This document shows positions 14,307 to 15,742 of a stretch of DNA of 15,742 bases, in pieces. Both the position numbers and the translations under genes were made by a program. This stretch comes from Actinomycetota bacterium (GTDB lineage Bacteria > Actinomycetota > Actinomycetes > Nanopelagicales > Nanopelagicaceae). The stretch is taken from contig JAQCAO010000019.1 of the NCBI GenBank assembly GCA_027731885.1, forward strand, positions 1 to 15,742, written 5' to 3'. The notes below the pieces were generated by a model that saw only the letters and a program-made list of their open reading frames with translations, was not told where the DNA came from and ran no database searches. Every line of letters starts with the position of its first letter. The stretch's first letter is position 1.

Positions 14307-15742
14307 AGCGTTTCCATTATCTTAGATTTCCTTAAGGTATACATTGACAGGCTTCCGACAATTACAAACATCACCATTGAGATTGCACTCGATAGACCTA
14401 GATCTTGAATATTTGACCCAAAGGCGGTCTTGTAGGCGTAAGAGATAAGGATATCGGTGGCACCAGCGACCTCACCTTCAACTGCATTGGTTGGCCCACC
14501 ACCTGTTAAGAGATAGATGATATTAAAATTATTAAAGTTAAAGGCAAAACTTGCGATTAGAAGCGGACCAAGTATCTGAAGCAGCAAAGGAAGTTTAATG
14601 GTGTAGAAAGCTTGCTTCTCAGATGCTCCATCAATAGAGGCAGCTTCTTCTAACTCCTTTGGTATTGATTGCAGCGCACCGCTTCCGATTAAGTACATGT
14701 ATGGGAAGCCCAGCCAGAGGTTTACAAGTATCACAGCAAACTTTGCCAGCCATGGACTATCGAACCAATCAATATTAAGCCCCAAGAGCGTATTTATCGC
14801 TCCATATTCTTTATTGAACAAACCTCTCCAAATAAGAATGCTCATAAAGCTGGGGATTGCATATGGCAAAATTAAAAATCCGCGATAAAACCTGCGGAAC
14901 TTAATCGGCACTTCTAAGGCAAGAGCTAGCGCCATTCCGACTGCAAAGGTTGTAGCGACGGATAGGACTGCGAAGGCGATAGTCCAGATAAAGACCTTGA
15001 TAAATGGATCCCGGAGCCTCTCATCGAATAAAAGTGATCTGAAATTGTCAACGCCAGAGAATGTTCGCCACCCTGGATCTAAGCGCGAAGTTGGATCATC
15101 CTGGGTGACAAAATTTCCATTACCGTTATCAATATAGATAATTCCGAGTTCACGATCTTCAAGTTGGTCCGTGGCAGGGTCGTAGAAAACGTTCTGAATT
15201 AACCTTGCCGCCACATCTGAGCCCTGCGGTGCGGCAAATGAACCATCTCCAAGTGGGAAGCGAAGGGCGGTGATAATCGAATCTTCATTGGCAAACTCAT
15301 CGTCAGTCAATGGCTTAATTCCATCAGCGCCGGTGATAAACCCTGAAATATCTCGGGAGATTTCTGATTCTTTAGCGGGCCTTACCCCGCTTTCATCTGC
15401 ATATAAAACTTCTCTACTTATTTGATTCTCTAATATTCCCGCGTATTTTCCATTGCTGGTCTTTCCGAGAAAGAGATCGTAGGCGGTACCTTCGGCATCT
15501 GAAACGATACCGTTATTAATTATCTCCGTAAGCGCAGCGGCCTTCGCGATTTCATTACCGGTTTTAAAGTTAAAAGTGGACATCAAAATTGTGTACCCAG
15601 TCGGGGTAACCACAAATATTGAGAAGAAGATTAAGCCAACCGCCAAAAACTTTAGCGGGAAAGCACCTTTAGTCATAAAGGAGTAATTCAAGAAGATCAG
15701 CGCAGCGGTGACTACGCCGGCGATAATAAATGAGTTTCTATT
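14303..15742 (-). CDS. malF: Maltose/maltodextrin-type ABC transporter permease MalF (5' end outside window)
   Basis: Visible 479 residues, open to the right edge. A TTG at 15691 could be taken as a start, but the 17 codons before it are open and encode the hydrophobic stretch SFIIAGVVTAALIFL, so the true start lies outside. Seven hydrophobic helices are visible. E. coli MalF has eight, so one more is expected beyond the edge. Between visible helices 2 and 3 is a large extracytoplasmic insert of about 190 residues (from STFNFKTGN to the DERLRDPF region), corresponding in place to the MalF P2 domain that meets the binding protein. The EAA loop IPKELEEAASIDGASEKQ is present. The binding-protein gene and the ATPase gene are not in the window. 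The gene overlaps malG by 4 bp. Confidence 0.9.
   Translation of the reverse strand, partial: NRNSFIIAGVVTAALIFLNYSFMTKGAFPLKFLAVGLIFFSIFVVTPTGYTILMSTFNFKTGNEIAKAAALTEIINNGIVSDAEGTAYDLFLGKTSNGKYAGILENQISREVLYADESGVRPAKESEISRDISGFITGADGIKPLTDDEFANEDSIITALRFPLGDGSFAAPQGSDVAARLIQNVFYDPATDQLEDRELGIIYIDNGNGNFVTQDDPTSRLDPGWRTFSGVDNFRSLLFDERLRDPFIKVFIWTIAFAVLSVATTFAVGMALALALEVPIKFRRFYRGFLILPYAIPSFMSILIWRGLFNKEYGAINTLLGLNIDWFDSPWLAKFAVILVNLWLGFPYMYLIGSGALQSIPKELEEAASIDGASEKQAFYTIKLPLLLQILGPLLIASFAFNFNNFNIIYLLTGGGPTNAVEGEVAGATDILISYAYKTAFGSNIQDLGLSSAISMVMFVIVGSLSMYTLRKSKIMETL

Noticed and set aside
1..15742. Phage, IS element, CRISPR, toxin-antitoxin or other defence genes
   Set aside because: Every long frame is accounted for by metabolic, transport, repair or signalling families; no terminal inverted repeats, spacer arrays, integrase or toxin-like pairs were seen. 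The tRNA-Arg end shows no duplicated attachment-like sequence in the window.

Overview
The window looks like ordinary, very gene-dense chromosome from a small-genome, low-to-mid GC actinobacterium. It most resembles a planktonic freshwater acI / Nanopelagicales-type organism. This is inferred from protein style (FmdB-type zinc ribbon, ChoD-like GMC oxidoreductase, large actinobacterial MalF), GC that by eye is below 50%, very short intergenic gaps, overlapping gene ends, and several starts placed about 6 nt after a TANNNT box, as in leaderless actinobacterial transcripts. I see no phage, IS element, CRISPR array or clear defence system, and no stretch over 300 bp without a gene.

Layout, left to right. 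(1) 1-281: the 3' end of an FmdB-family zinc-ribbon gene (+) meets, stop codon to stop codon, an unlisted 37-codon acidic ORF (-). (2) 291-3362: an RND/MMPL exporter (+), purU formyltetrahydrofolate deformylase (+), then a tRNA-Arg(CCU) gene on the minus strand. (3) 3384-7172: a promoter whose -35/-10 spacer lies within a perfect 7-bp inverted repeat drives a three-gene operon: a saccharopine/carboxynorspermidine dehydrogenase-like enzyme, a ChoD-like GMC flavoprotein with four clustered cysteines, and a short-chain dehydrogenase. The operon's substrate cannot be read from the sequence. (4) 7254-9305: a small secreted cysteine-containing protein and a ten-helix GGDEF diguanylate cyclase. (5) 9274-11483: a class I CPD photolyase (-) divergent from an esterase-D-type alpha/beta hydrolase (+), separated by 17 bp. 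(6) 11480-15742: a minus-strand operon malF-malG-secreted alpha-amylase. malF runs off the right edge of the window.

How the genes fit together. The malF-malG-amylase block is a coherent alpha-glucan module: the exported GH13 enzyme should cut polymer outside the membrane and the MalFG permease should import oligosaccharides. Its binding protein and ATPase are expected outside the window. The photolyase suits a sunlit-water lifestyle. PurU links the formyl-folate pool to formate for purine synthesis. The dehydrogenase/GMC/SDR operon is the least understood and most promising part for functional novelty. I did not find strong evidence of a previously undescribed system. The best leads are that operon with its putative operator, the two compact divergent promoters, and the unannotated 37-aa protein.
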